A DNA stretch of 64,000 bases from Myxococcales bacterium. Lineage in GTDB: Bacteria > Myxococcota_A > Polyangia > Polyangiales > Houyiibacteriaceae. The position numbers were made by a program, and so were the translations under genes. Shown here piece by piece: positions 8,363 to 16,168 of the stretch. Each line of letters starts with the position of its first letter. Position 1 is the stretch's first letter. Location of the stretch: positions 124,001-188,000 of the forward strand of contig JAOTYL010000006.1 in the NCBI GenBank assembly GCA_029861865.1. The letters run 5' to 3'. The notes under the pieces were generated by a model that did no database searches, was not told the origin of the DNA, and saw nothing but the letters and a program-made list of their open reading frames with translations.

Positions 8363-9390
8363 GCCAGGTCCTCACGGTACCGACACATTTCAACGATATC
8401 GGAGAGCTCTCCGAAGGCTTTCTGGATCGCGTAGAACACGACACGCTGATCCTCTATGGACCCATCCCTTACGAAGATGGGTCCGACGTCGACTTCCTGG
8501 TTCTGCTCGCCGACGGCACCTCCGCCCTCGAAGGTAGGGCACGAGTCCGCGCTGCGGTCGATGGTGGCGCCGAGCGTGTTCCCGAGACCCGCTACGACGT
8601 CGTGCTCGAAGCGCTCGAGCTAGACGGTCGCTCTGCAGTCGTCTTCGAGCGTCTCGTGATGGCGCGCCAAGCAGTCTCCGATCGCCCTGTCTCTGATAGC
8701 GACGCCCCTGCCACCGCCGCAACGGACGCCGTATCCGCAGAGCGCGAAAACGAACCCGAGGACCCCGAGGTCGAGGTCGCAGCAGAGGAAGTCTTTTCCA
8801 TACGGCCAGACGAAATAGAAGACGTCGAGGTCGCCGAAAACGAGTCGGTCGAGCTTTCGATCGACGCGCAGGCGACACTCGAGAAGTACGCTGGCTCTCA
8901 GGAGGATGAGGGTCCGGCTGAGCGAGCGTACGAAGACGTCATGGCCTCCGAGGAGACATTCGAAGAAGCGTTTCAAGCCGAGGTCGATGAGGACGGTCAG
9001 CCCTTGGTGGCCGCTGAGCCCAATGTGGGCGCTCCGGTTCCAAAGCCTTCGATGGCCGCTCCACCCGACGTTCCGCCGGCACCCGCTGGGCTCAACCTCG
9101 TTCCACCGCCAGAAGGGCTCACACGGCCTTCACGGGCTGGCACAGACGAAGACCTGCTCACCAGCTATGAAGCCGTCGGAGACGAAGAAACCTCGGGTCT
9201 CTTCAAATACGAGGAGGGGCTCCCGATTCCGTCACGGCCGCCGCTTCCCGACTTGGACCCAGCACGGCGGGTCGCCGCGGTTGAAGCAAACGACGTGGAC
9301 GACGTCGAAGACTCGGAGCCACCAGAGCCGAATGACGAGTATGAGGAACTTCGACTCAGCGAGCTCGCTGAGAGCGCCGAAGAGGGATGA
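8359..9390 (+). CDS. Acidic protein with possible PilZ-like N-terminal domain
   Basis: 343 residues. The first 105 residues are ordered and beta-rich (DTLILYGPIPYEDGSDVDFLV and a later LALDGRSAVVFERL-like segment), recalling atypical PilZ domains of myxobacteria, but the arginine motif that binds cyclic-di-GMP is not evident. The rest is strongly acidic, low in complexity and Pro-rich (residues about 110-343), probably disordered. It overlaps xseB by four bases, so translational coupling is likely. Function unknown; no signal peptide is seen. Confidence 0.5.
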   Translation: MSQVLTVPTHFNDIGELSEGFLDRVEHDTLILYGPIPYEDGSDVDFLVLLADGTSALEGRARVRAAVDGGAERVPETRYDVVLEALELDGRSAVVFERLVMARQAVSDRPVSDSDAPATAATDAVSAERENEPEDPEVEVAAEEVFSIRPDEIEDVEVAENESVELSIDAQATLEKYAGSQEDEGPAERAYEDVMASEETFEEAFQAEVDEDGQPLVAAEPNVGAPVPKPSMAAPPDVPPAPAGLNLVPPPEGLTRPSRAGTDEDLLTSYEAVGDEETSGLFKYEEGLPIPSRPPLPDLDPARRVAAVEANDVDDVEDSEPPEPNDEYEELRLSELAESAEEG

Positions 9391-9396
9391 CGTCTC

Positions 9397-9711
9397 ATGA
9401 GACGCGTCGTCGCCACCGTGCTTTGCGCCCTGAGCCTAGTGGTCACCACTCAAGCGAGCGCCGATGCGGTGGTCCGCGTCCGCGTCCGCAACATGAACAA
9501 TGAGCCCGTCGATGGCACGGTCCAGCTCAAGCCCCTCGGAGACGGGAAGAGCTTCGGCTGCTCGACGGTCAAGGGTGCCTGCATGATCAGCTCGGTGCCC
9601 GGCGGTAGCTACATCGTCACATTCCGGCCCAAGGAGGGGAGCTCACCCAACCCGCGGAAGGTCATGATCCCGCCAGACGGCGAAGCAGACCTCCATATCT
9701 CCGCGAAATAG
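9397..9711 (+). CDS. Small secreted protein, carboxypeptidase-regulatory-like fold
   Basis: 104 residues with a clear signal peptide cleaved near TQASA-DA (about residue 24). The mature part (VRVRVRNMNNEPVDGTVQLKP...GGSYIVTF) resembles a single Ig-like carboxypeptidase-regulatory or SpaA-type domain, with two cysteines that could form a disulfide. It starts six bases after the preceding gene, so it is probably in the same operon. Function unknown. Confidence 0.6.
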   Translation: MRRVVATVLCALSLVVTTQASADAVVRVRVRNMNNEPVDGTVQLKPLGDGKSFGCSTVKGACMISSVPGGSYIVTFRPKEGSSPNPRKVMIPPDGEADLHISAK

Positions 9712-9732
9712 CGCCGGAGTTGGACCGGGCCA

Positions 9733-9758
9733 CTCTCAAAATGTAATCATTTTGAGGG
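9733..9758. promoter_or_regulatory. Perfect dyad upstream of the OmpA-family gene
   Basis: CTCAAAATG (9735-9743), four bases TAAT, and CATTTTGAG (9748-9756) form a perfect 9-bp inverted repeat, extendable by a wobble and a G-C pair. It lies 22 bases before the ATG at 9778. There is no T-run, so an operator or an RNA hairpin affecting translation is likelier than a terminator. Confidence 0.5.
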
Positions 9759-9777
9759 GGGGCATCTCGCGAAGGGG

Positions 9778-11793
9778 ATGGGAAGCAGCCGGATACTGTC
9801 CTGCTTGGCAGGCATCGTCGTGTTGGCGTGCGCAGCATCTGCTGGCGCGGATGACGATCCCTCGGGCGACGCCGAAACTCGCGATGACCGGCTGCTTCTC
9901 TCTCAGAACAGCTTCAGCGGCCCGACCGGTGGCATTCGTGTCATCGATGCCTCTTCCGGCCCGAAAGGCACCTTCCGGCTCGCGCTGAATACCGAGTTCT
10001 TCTTCATCCGAGACTATTTCGTCCCAGAGGACAAGGCGCACCACTTTGCCGGCAACCTTTCGCTCACGGTGACTCCAACCGAGTACCTCGAAGTGTTCGC
10101 TTCTGCCGAGGTCACGTCGGCATGGGATGATTCCACCAACCCAATGTTGGTGCAGCGCGTGGCCGACCTTCTGATAGGGCTCAAGGGTTTCCATTGGGTC
10201 AAGCCGTGGGTCGCGCTCGGGGGCGATGTGAGCATCGGGTTTCCAGGCGGCGTCGGTGACATGAAGGAAACCTTTCGAGCAACGAGCGTTGGGCTTCGCG
10301 GGAATGTGAACCTCGACTTCCGCGCGAATCACCGGCGGACAATGCCCCTGATCACGAGGCTCAACGTACAATACTGGTTCGACAACTCCGCGAAGCTCAC
10401 CGAGAGTATCGGAACGGTGGGTCCGCTCATCCCCTTTCAGCGGTTCGCTTATCGGATCAACGAGGCCGACGCGGTCCGGTTCGGTGCGGGGATCGAGGTG
10501 CCTCTCGAAGCCCGTAGAGTCGGTCTACATCCCTTGCTCGACTGGCGTTGGGACATTCCGGTCAATCGACAAGGCTTCCATTGCGAGGCGGCGGCCCTCC
10601 CGGTCGGGGACGAATGTCTCGGCAACGTCGGAGTCAAGGCCTATCCGATGACTCTGACGATCGGCTTTCGCATGTACACCCCTCCCAAGGGGCTGGCGTT
10701 CACGTTTGCCGCCGACATTGGCCTCACCGGAACACGAGATTTCGTACGCGAGCTCGCTCCGAACGCGCCTTACAACGTCATCCTCGGCATCGCGTATACG
10801 GTCGACCCGCGTTCTCGCCATGTCCCCGCGCCCGTGAGCGTGCCGGCGCCTTCGTACGAGCCCGCTCCCGAGGGGCGCATCCATGGCCTGGTGGTCGACG
10901 CGGATCGCGGCAAGCCCGTCCCGAACGCTCGCGTCTCGGTGGTCGGGCAGGAGGCTTCCCCTCAGACCACCGGCGATGATGGGCGATTCGTCACTTATTC
11001 GGTTCCGGCCTCCGAGGTCGCTCTCGAGGTCAGTCATCCCGAATACGAGCCTGGGCAATGCGTCGCATCGTTCGCAGAGATCGACCCATCGAAGAAGGTC
11101 GAGGCCGTCGCCGAGGTGACCTGCACGCTCACGCCGAGCAGTCTCGACGGCCGTCTTCAGATCATGATCGTCGGCAAGAAGGACGGGCCCGTTCCCGCTT
11201 TGGCGGTCACCCTCCGTGGCCCTTCCGACCACAAGCTCGTTTCCGACGACGCCGGGCAGGCTGCCGCCGAGCTGCCTCCGGGACGCTACACTGCGTACAT
11301 CGACGACCCCGCGTATCTCATCGTCGTGAGCGAGGTCGAGGTTGCCCCCCGGGAGGAAACCGCGCTTACGCTTCGAGTCTTGGCGAAGCCGACCCGCCCG
11401 AGGGTCGTGGTGCGTGAGAAACAGATCGTCCTCCGCAGTCAGGTGAGCTTCGCCACCGGAAGCAACGAGATCCTGCCGAACAGTGAGCCGTTGCTATCTG
11501 AAGTGGCCGACGTCCTCCTTCGTGACCCCGCACTCGAGCTGATCGAGATTCAGGGCCACACCGACAATCGCGGCGGGCGTGAGCTCAACATGAAGCTATC
11601 GCAAAGCCGCGCCGAAGCCGTGAGAGAATGGTTGGTTCGGCACGGCGTCGAGCCCGCAAGGCTCATCGCGAAGGGCTATGGCCCGACCCGGCCGCTCGTG
11701 CCAAACATCACCGCGCGCAACCGCGCCCGCAACCGCCGGGTTCAGTTCAGGATCGTTCGTCGCGCGGGGCCGAGCGTCGCCGCAACACCGTGA
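9778..11793 (+). CDS. OmpA-family outer-membrane protein with beta-barrel-like and CarboxypepD-like domains
   Basis: 671 residues with a signal peptide (cleavage near SAGA, residue 23). Residues about 40-330 are alternating, aromatic-rich strands consistent with an outer-membrane beta-barrel. Residues about 360-520 contain two carboxypeptidase-regulatory-like domains (GLVVDADRGKPVPNARVSV). Residues about 550-665 are an OmpA/MotB peptidoglycan-binding domain (IEIQGHTDNRGGRELNMKLSQSRAEAV). The protein probably links outer membrane and cell wall. A strong dyad lies just upstream (9733-9758). Its 3' end overlaps the convergent protease gene by 47 bases. Confidence 0.8.
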   Translation: MGSSRILSCLAGIVVLACAASAGADDDPSGDAETRDDRLLLSQNSFSGPTGGIRVIDASSGPKGTFRLALNTEFFFIRDYFVPEDKAHHFAGNLSLTVTPTEYLEVFASAEVTSAWDDSTNPMLVQRVADLLIGLKGFHWVKPWVALGGDVSIGFPGGVGDMKETFRATSVGLRGNVNLDFRANHRRTMPLITRLNVQYWFDNSAKLTESIGTVGPLIPFQRFAYRINEADAVRFGAGIEVPLEARRVGLHPLLDWRWDIPVNRQGFHCEAAALPVGDECLGNVGVKAYPMTLTIGFRMYTPPKGLAFTFAADIGLTGTRDFVRELAPNAPYNVILGIAYTVDPRSRHVPAPVSVPAPSYEPAPEGRIHGLVVDADRGKPVPNARVSVVGQEASPQTTGDDGRFVTYSVPASEVALEVSHPEYEPGQCVASFAEIDPSKKVEAVAEVTCTLTPSSLDGRLQIMIVGKKDGPVPALAVTLRGPSDHKLVSDDAGQAAAELPPGRYTAYIDDPAYLIVVSEVEVAPREETALTLRVLAKPTRPRVVVREKQIVLRSQVSFATGSNEILPNSEPLLSEVADVLLRDPALELIEIQGHTDNRGGRELNMKLSQSRAEAVREWLVRHGVEPARLIAKGYGPTRPLVPNITARNRARNRRVQFRIVRRAGPSVAATP

Positions 11794-12706
11794 GCGTCAG
11801 CATGGCGATGAGAAGCGCCGACCATGGGGTCTTGCCAGGAGAAGCCTCGACGGCTGAGCAGCCCCCGCTCGAGGGAACGGGCACCCCACCTTCACAATTT
11901 GGGGGGCCATCGTCTTCGCAGTTGAGGTCGAATCCGTTGATGACATAGGGCTCACAGTTATCATCGAGATTGCCTGGGAGATCATAGATCGTGCACACCG
12001 CTTTGATGTCGTCCTGGGCAAGGTCTCGCTTCGACACCTCGGTCCGCGGTGAGGTTGGAAACATCGTTGCGTCCGCTACGTCGGAGTGACCGATACCGAT
12101 GAAGTGGCCGGCCTCGTGCGTGACGATGCTCTGCAAGTCCACCGGCCCCGGATTCGACTGCGTACCGGGCTCGCACCCCAAGTCCGGGTCACACTGCGCG
12201 AAGGGGCCGAGGGCGTCGTTGATCAGCATGTCGGCGTCGAGAATCCGGCCGTTTGAGGAATCGAACATCACGATCGTGACCGCCAGGGCGTTTCTCGAGA
12301 AGGCTCTACCGCATTGGTCTTCCCATGGATCGAGGAATGCGATCGTGTTGACGTTGCCGCCCGGGTTTCGGAACTCCGTGCGCTTACACGTCGAGGATAA
12401 TCGTGGCTTGAAGATCAAATCGACCGGCTCGCCGTCGCAGGTCACGTCTTCCCAAGTTGCAAAGGCCAAGTCGATCGCCTGCTCGACCTCGTCGAAAGCC
12501 ATCGAGCTACTGCCCCGTTCATCGATGGCGTATGGAAGGCAGGCGATGGGCCACTCGAGAAAGTCTCCGTCCTCGACGCAGGCCTGCTCGCCGATTTGTG
12601 TTTCGCCCATAGTCGTCATGCGACAAAATGCCGAAGCATGGTTGGCCGTCAGTGCCGCGACCGACATCACCCCGATGGCGAGCGCGAGGAGAACGCGGCT
12701 ACTCAC
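11747..12706 (-). CDS. Matrixin-type secreted zinc metalloprotease with MYXO-CTERM-like tail
   Basis: 319 residues. Signal peptide of about 26 residues, then a metzincin catalytic domain with the full zinc motif HEAGHFIGIGHS (H197, E198, H201, H207). The C-terminus has the pattern of MYXO-CTERM sorting signals: a GGCSA motif, a hydrophobic segment (WSALLIAMLTLTV) and an Arg cluster (RRR), which in myxobacteria marks proteins for processing and surface attachment. The usual downstream Met-turn is not obvious. It lies directly after, and overlaps by eight bases, the gene at 12699, forming a two-gene operon. Confidence 0.8.
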   Translation of the reverse strand: MSSRVLLALAIGVMSVAALTANHASAFCRMTTMGETQIGEQACVEDGDFLEWPIACLPYAIDERGSSSMAFDEVEQAIDLAFATWEDVTCDGEPVDLIFKPRLSSTCKRTEFRNPGGNVNTIAFLDPWEDQCGRAFSRNALAVTIVMFDSSNGRILDADMLINDALGPFAQCDPDLGCEPGTQSNPGPVDLQSIVTHEAGHFIGIGHSDVADATMFPTSPRTEVSKRDLAQDDIKAVCTIYDLPGNLDDNCEPYVINGFDLNCEDDGPPNCEGGVPVPSSGGCSAVEASPGKTPWSALLIAMLTLTVLRRRSAPRDERS

Positions 12707-13298
12707 CGGCCGCTCCCGCTTGCTCTCGCACGATCGTGCGCACTCTTTCGAGGAAGGCTTCGAGGCGCTCCTTTTGCGGAAGCGCGCCAGGGCTTTGCTT
12801 CAGCAAGCCGTCTGGCCCGCGTCTCACCAGGAGCAGACCCTGGCGGCTCTGGAACACCGTCTCGTCTCCGGCCTCCATGCGAATGCGCATCACACCCTGC
12901 GCCATCCCAACCGGTCGGAACGCGAGCTGCCGGTCTCCCTCCATGAAGATCACCGCGCGCTCGCCGACCGTGAATCTCGGCTCGCCCTCGACGCGCATGC
13001 CGAGATTGCCGACTTGGCCCCCAAGCACCTGGACGATCACCTCGGGCTCCTGATCCCTAGTCGGAGCGTCGCTTCGCAACTCACGCTCAACCTCGATGCG
13101 ATACCAAGTGGCGATGGTGCCGTCGCGGCGCTGAAAGGCTTCGGAGAGCACCACCCGCCCGACGACGATTCGGTCGGACTGCGCGACTAGCTCCGACAGG
13201 TCGAGAGCCTGAACGATGGATCCATGAGCGGAACTCGCCGTAATCAGGGCGACGAGCAATGCTCCGCTCAGCCCCAAGAGCACTCGGAATCTAAGCAT
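12699..13298 (-). CDS. Secreted protein of unknown function, partner of the matrixin gene
   Basis: 199 residues with a signal peptide (AHG-SIVQ, cleavage near residue 27). The mature part starts with LDLSELVAQSDRIVVGRVV, typical of a family found next to matrixin-like genes in myxobacteria, followed by beta-strands (EVIVQVLGGQVGNLGMRVEGEPRFTVG) and a helical C-terminus. No catalytic motif is visible. Its stop overlaps the start of the downstream protease gene, which argues for joint function, perhaps as a substrate, chaperone or inhibitor (inference). Confidence 0.55.
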   Translation of the reverse strand: MLRFRVLLGLSGALLVALITASSAHGSIVQALDLSELVAQSDRIVVGRVVLSEAFQRRDGTIATWYRIEVERELRSDAPTRDQEPEVIVQVLGGQVGNLGMRVEGEPRFTVGERAVIFMEGDRQLAFRPVGMAQGVMRIRMEAGDETVFQSRQGLLLVRRGPDGLLKQSPGALPQKERLEAFLERVRTIVREQAGAAGE

Positions 13299-13358
13299 TT
13301 CCTAACCCTGTAGTCCCTAGCTGGCATCGTCAAGCGATCCGGATCACGACGATCTCGA

Positions 13359-13388
13359 TTGACAATTTTGCCCAGACTTTCGTACACC
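13359..13388 (+). promoter_or_regulatory. Candidate promoter of TatT gene, possibly leaderless
   Basis: A perfect TTGACA (13359-13364) is followed after 18 bases by TACACC (13383-13388), ending seven bases before the ATG at 13396. No ribosome-binding site precedes that ATG. The geometry would put the transcription start at or next to the start codon. Confidence 0.4.
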
Positions 13389-13395
13389 TGCTGGC

Positions 13396-14325
13396 ATGTA
13401 CGAAGCTCTGTTGTCTCGTCGCCTTCGCTGGGCGCCGATGATTTGTTGTGTCCTCGTGGCCGCCACCGGATGCGACCTCACGAAACTCACTGCCGAATCG
13501 ACGGCCGGTCTGTTCGAGCGCGCCGCTCCGGGATTCGAGGAATACTGGGATTACGACCTCGCAGGGGAGGCCGTCCCCGCCACCATCGTCCAGCTCGAGG
13601 GCATCCTCCGCGTCGCGCCCGACAGCGACCCGTTGCTCACTCAGCTGTCACAGGCGTACTTCGGCTATGCGTACGGTTGGATCGACGTCGACGTCGAGGC
13701 GCTCGAGTTCGAGGGGAAGTACGACGAGGCGGACGTCCAGCGCCGCCGTGCGCGCACCATGTACTTGCGCTCCAAAGACTTGACGATGCATCGGATCGCC
13801 CTCGTTCATCCAGGAGTCTACGACGCGTCGAAGGGCAGCATCGAAGAGCTCGAAGCGTGGCTCGAGGAGTCGTTCTCGGAGGAGGCGGACGCACCGATGC
13901 TCCTTTGGGCTGGCCAAGCGTGGGGCGCCTACATCAACGCCGCAAAGGACGACATGGTCGCCGTGGCTGACCTTCCGTATGCCAAGGCTTTCGTGCTGCA
14001 CTCGATCGCGCTCGACCCCGAATACTACCACGCTGCGGGCTATACCTTCATGGGCGTCGCCACTGCGTCGGAATTGGCCGCCGATCTCGACGCTGCGAAG
14101 GCCTACTTTGAGAAGGCTCTGGGCGTGACTGAGCGGCGCGCGCTGATGACCCAGGTCAATATGGCCCGGTACTATGCCGTGCAGGCAGGCGACCGCCCGC
14201 TGTTCGACGAGCTCATCGCCGAAGTCCTCGAAGCGGGGGATGTGCTTCCCGAAGCCCGCCTGAGCAATCGCATGGCCAGAGCACGAGCGGAGCTCTACAC
14301 GGCCAATGTAGACCAACTTTTCTAG
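13396..14325 (+). CDS. TRAP transporter TatT-component lipoprotein
   Basis: 309 residues. The N-terminus is a lipoprotein signal (AATGC lipobox, C about residue 28). The rest is an all-helical repeat protein typical of the TatT (TRAP-associated protein T) family, which forms a trimeric periplasmic ring that can accompany DctP in some bacteria such as Treponema. It sits directly before dctP-dctQ-dctM, which is strong contextual support. A weak hairpin separates it from dctP. Confidence 0.8.
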   Translation: MYEALLSRRLRWAPMICCVLVAATGCDLTKLTAESTAGLFERAAPGFEEYWDYDLAGEAVPATIVQLEGILRVAPDSDPLLTQLSQAYFGYAYGWIDVDVEALEFEGKYDEADVQRRRARTMYLRSKDLTMHRIALVHPGVYDASKGSIEELEAWLEESFSEEADAPMLLWAGQAWGAYINAAKDDMVAVADLPYAKAFVLHSIALDPEYYHAAGYTFMGVATASELAADLDAAKAYFEKALGVTERRALMTQVNMARYYAVQAGDRPLFDELIAEVLEAGDVLPEARLSNRMARARAELYTANVDQLF

Positions 14326-14346
14326 TGATCTCACGGACAAAGTCGG

Positions 14347-14372
14347 CGTTGGCGACAAAGCCAACGGTTTTC
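14347..14372 (+). terminator. Weak hairpin between tatT and dctP
   Basis: CGTTGGC (14347-14353) and GCCAACG (14360-14366) form a 7-bp stem with a 6-base loop, followed by GTTTTC. It may attenuate transcription between the TatT gene and dctP, which would let the two be expressed at different levels. The T-run is short. Confidence 0.4.
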
Positions 14373-14480
14373 GTTGACTAGACGCCTGATCGTAGTGAAT
14401 GTTCGGCTTTCTTCGGCCGTATTGATCGATGGGGGATCGACCCCGACCCCGGCGCCGTCTCCGGCTCGAGCGAGGCAAGA

Positions 14481-15485
14481 ATGAAATACAGATTGGCACT
14501 AACCGTAGCTCTTGCGCTTCTCGCGTCAGCCCTTCCAGGAGGAACCATCAAATCGGCCAATGCGGAGGGCGCCACCGAGCTTCGGATAGCGACCTTGGCG
14601 CCGAGCGGTTCGTCTTGGATGAAGGTATTCAACGCGTGGAACTCGACGCTGCAAAAGGAAACCAACAACACGCTGAAGCTCCGGTTCTATACCGGTGGGA
14701 GCCAGGGGGACGAGCGCGACTTCGTCCGAAAGATGCGTGCCGGCCAGATGGACGGTGCCGCGATCACCACGACGGGCCTCGGCATGCTGGTGCGTTCGAT
14801 TTTGGTGCTATCGCTGCCTGGTGTGTTCACCGAGTACGAAGAGCTCGATCGGGTGCGCGCGGAGCTGAATGCGCAGTTCGAGGAAATGTTCGACAAGGAG
14901 GGCTACACGCTTCTTGGCTGGGGCGATGTCGGCAAGACGCGCATCTTTTCGATGCATGAGTTCGCTCGCCCCTCCGATCTCAAGCAGCTGCGCCCCTGGG
15001 CTTGGAAAGACGATTTGATCTTTACCGAGTTCTTGAAGGTCGTCGGGGCCAACGGGGTTCGTCTCGGAGTGCCTGAGGTATACCCCGCACTTCAGACGAA
15101 GATGGTCGATACCCTTCCGTCTTCCGCGCTCGCGGCGGTTTCGCTTCAGTGGTACACGCGGCTCAAGTACGTCACCGCCGAGAACGACGGCATCATCGTC
15201 GGCGCCACCATCATCCGAAAAGACAAGTTCGATGCCCTCACTGAGGAACAGCAAAAAGTTCTCCTCGACACCGGGATTCGCGCCCACAAGGCGCTCAACA
15301 AGTCGATTCGCCGCGACGACGACACGTCCTACGACACCATTTTGAAGCGTGGAATCACCGCGATCAACACCAGCGCCGCCCAGGCCGAATGGGACAAGGC
15401 AGCCGCGCAGGTTCGCGCCAATCTGACAGGTCGCGTCTACTCTAAGAGCCTGCTCGACGCTGTCCAGAGAGCCGCAGGGAAGTAG
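14481..15485 (+). CDS. dctP: TRAP transporter substrate-binding protein
   Basis: 334 residues with signal peptide (cleavage near KSANAEG, residue 28). The family pattern is visible: an N-terminal LRIATLAPSGSSWMK strand, a central GLG-x-F-like region and the conserved Arg region LKQLRPWAWKD. It captures an organic anion in the periplasm and passes it to DctQM. The ligand cannot be predicted from sequence. It starts after a GAGGCAAGA ribosome site and is followed four bases later by dctQ. Confidence 0.9.
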   Translation: MKYRLALTVALALLASALPGGTIKSANAEGATELRIATLAPSGSSWMKVFNAWNSTLQKETNNTLKLRFYTGGSQGDERDFVRKMRAGQMDGAAITTTGLGMLVRSILVLSLPGVFTEYEELDRVRAELNAQFEEMFDKEGYTLLGWGDVGKTRIFSMHEFARPSDLKQLRPWAWKDDLIFTEFLKVVGANGVRLGVPEVYPALQTKMVDTLPSSALAAVSLQWYTRLKYVTAENDGIIVGATIIRKDKFDALTEEQQKVLLDTGIRAHKALNKSIRRDDDTSYDTILKRGITAINTSAAQAEWDKAAAQVRANLTGRVYSKSLLDAVQRAAGK

Positions 15486-15489
15486 CCCA

Positions 15490-16167
15490 GTGAAATTCGT
15501 TCGGCGCCTGGACCGCCAGCTGGCGCGAGGTGAAGCAGCGATCGCCGCGACGGTCCTCTTGCTCATGATCGTGATCGCGGCTGCGCAGGCCACGCTTCGC
15601 AACCTCACCAACTTCGACCTCGATTTCGCAAACATCGCACTCGAGCGGATGGCCTGGGCGGACTCCTTCCTGCAGAAGGGCACCCTGTGGCTCGCCTTCT
15701 TCGGCGCCTCGCTCTCGACCTACGACGAGAAGCACATCGCGATCGATGTGATTCCGAGGCTCTCTCCACCCCGAATGAAACAGTTCCTTCGGGCCATCGT
15801 GTCCACGTTCGGTGCGGTGACCTGCTTCTACTTGGGGCGCGTGTTCTGGCTTTCGGTCCTCAACAACGCGATGGAGATTCCGCTCGAGTACTCGATCCTG
15901 GGAGCCAACGACGAGATGGTTCACATCTGTCAGGCACCGGCTCAGCTGCTCGCGGATGCGGGCCTTTCGCGACCTGACGTGTTTTGCGGGATTCGCAGCA
16001 TGCTGGAGGTGTTTGGGGTGCAGATGTCGACGCCAGACGTCGTGCTTCAGCTGATCGTCCCGTCGATGTTCATCTTCATGTCGGTGCGCTTCCTCCTGCG
16101 CGCGATCGCCGCTAGCGTCGCCTTCGTCACCAAGAACTACCCCGCCAGCGCTGAAGGCGAGGCCTGA
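15490..16167 (+). CDS. dctQ: TRAP transporter small permease
   Basis: 225 residues from a GTG. Four hydrophobic segments are expected of DctQ; segments are seen near residues 17-37, 55-75, 95-115 and 185-205. The protein is somewhat longer than usual, with a periplasmic loop at residues about 120-165. It partners DctM and sits four bases after dctP and one base before dctM. Confidence 0.85.
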   Translation: MKFVRRLDRQLARGEAAIAATVLLLMIVIAAAQATLRNLTNFDLDFANIALERMAWADSFLQKGTLWLAFFGASLSTYDEKHIAIDVIPRLSPPRMKQFLRAIVSTFGAVTCFYLGRVFWLSVLNNAMEIPLEYSILGANDEMVHICQAPAQLLADAGLSRPDVFCGIRSMLEVFGVQMSTPDVVLQLIVPSMFIFMSVRFLLRAIAASVAFVTKNYPASAEGEA

Positions 16168-16168
16168 G

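Noticed and set aside
11747-11793. Overlap of OmpA-family and protease genes as an annotation error
   Set aside because: Both 3' ends encode conserved endings (OmpA domain and sorting tail), so a real convergent overlap is more likely.
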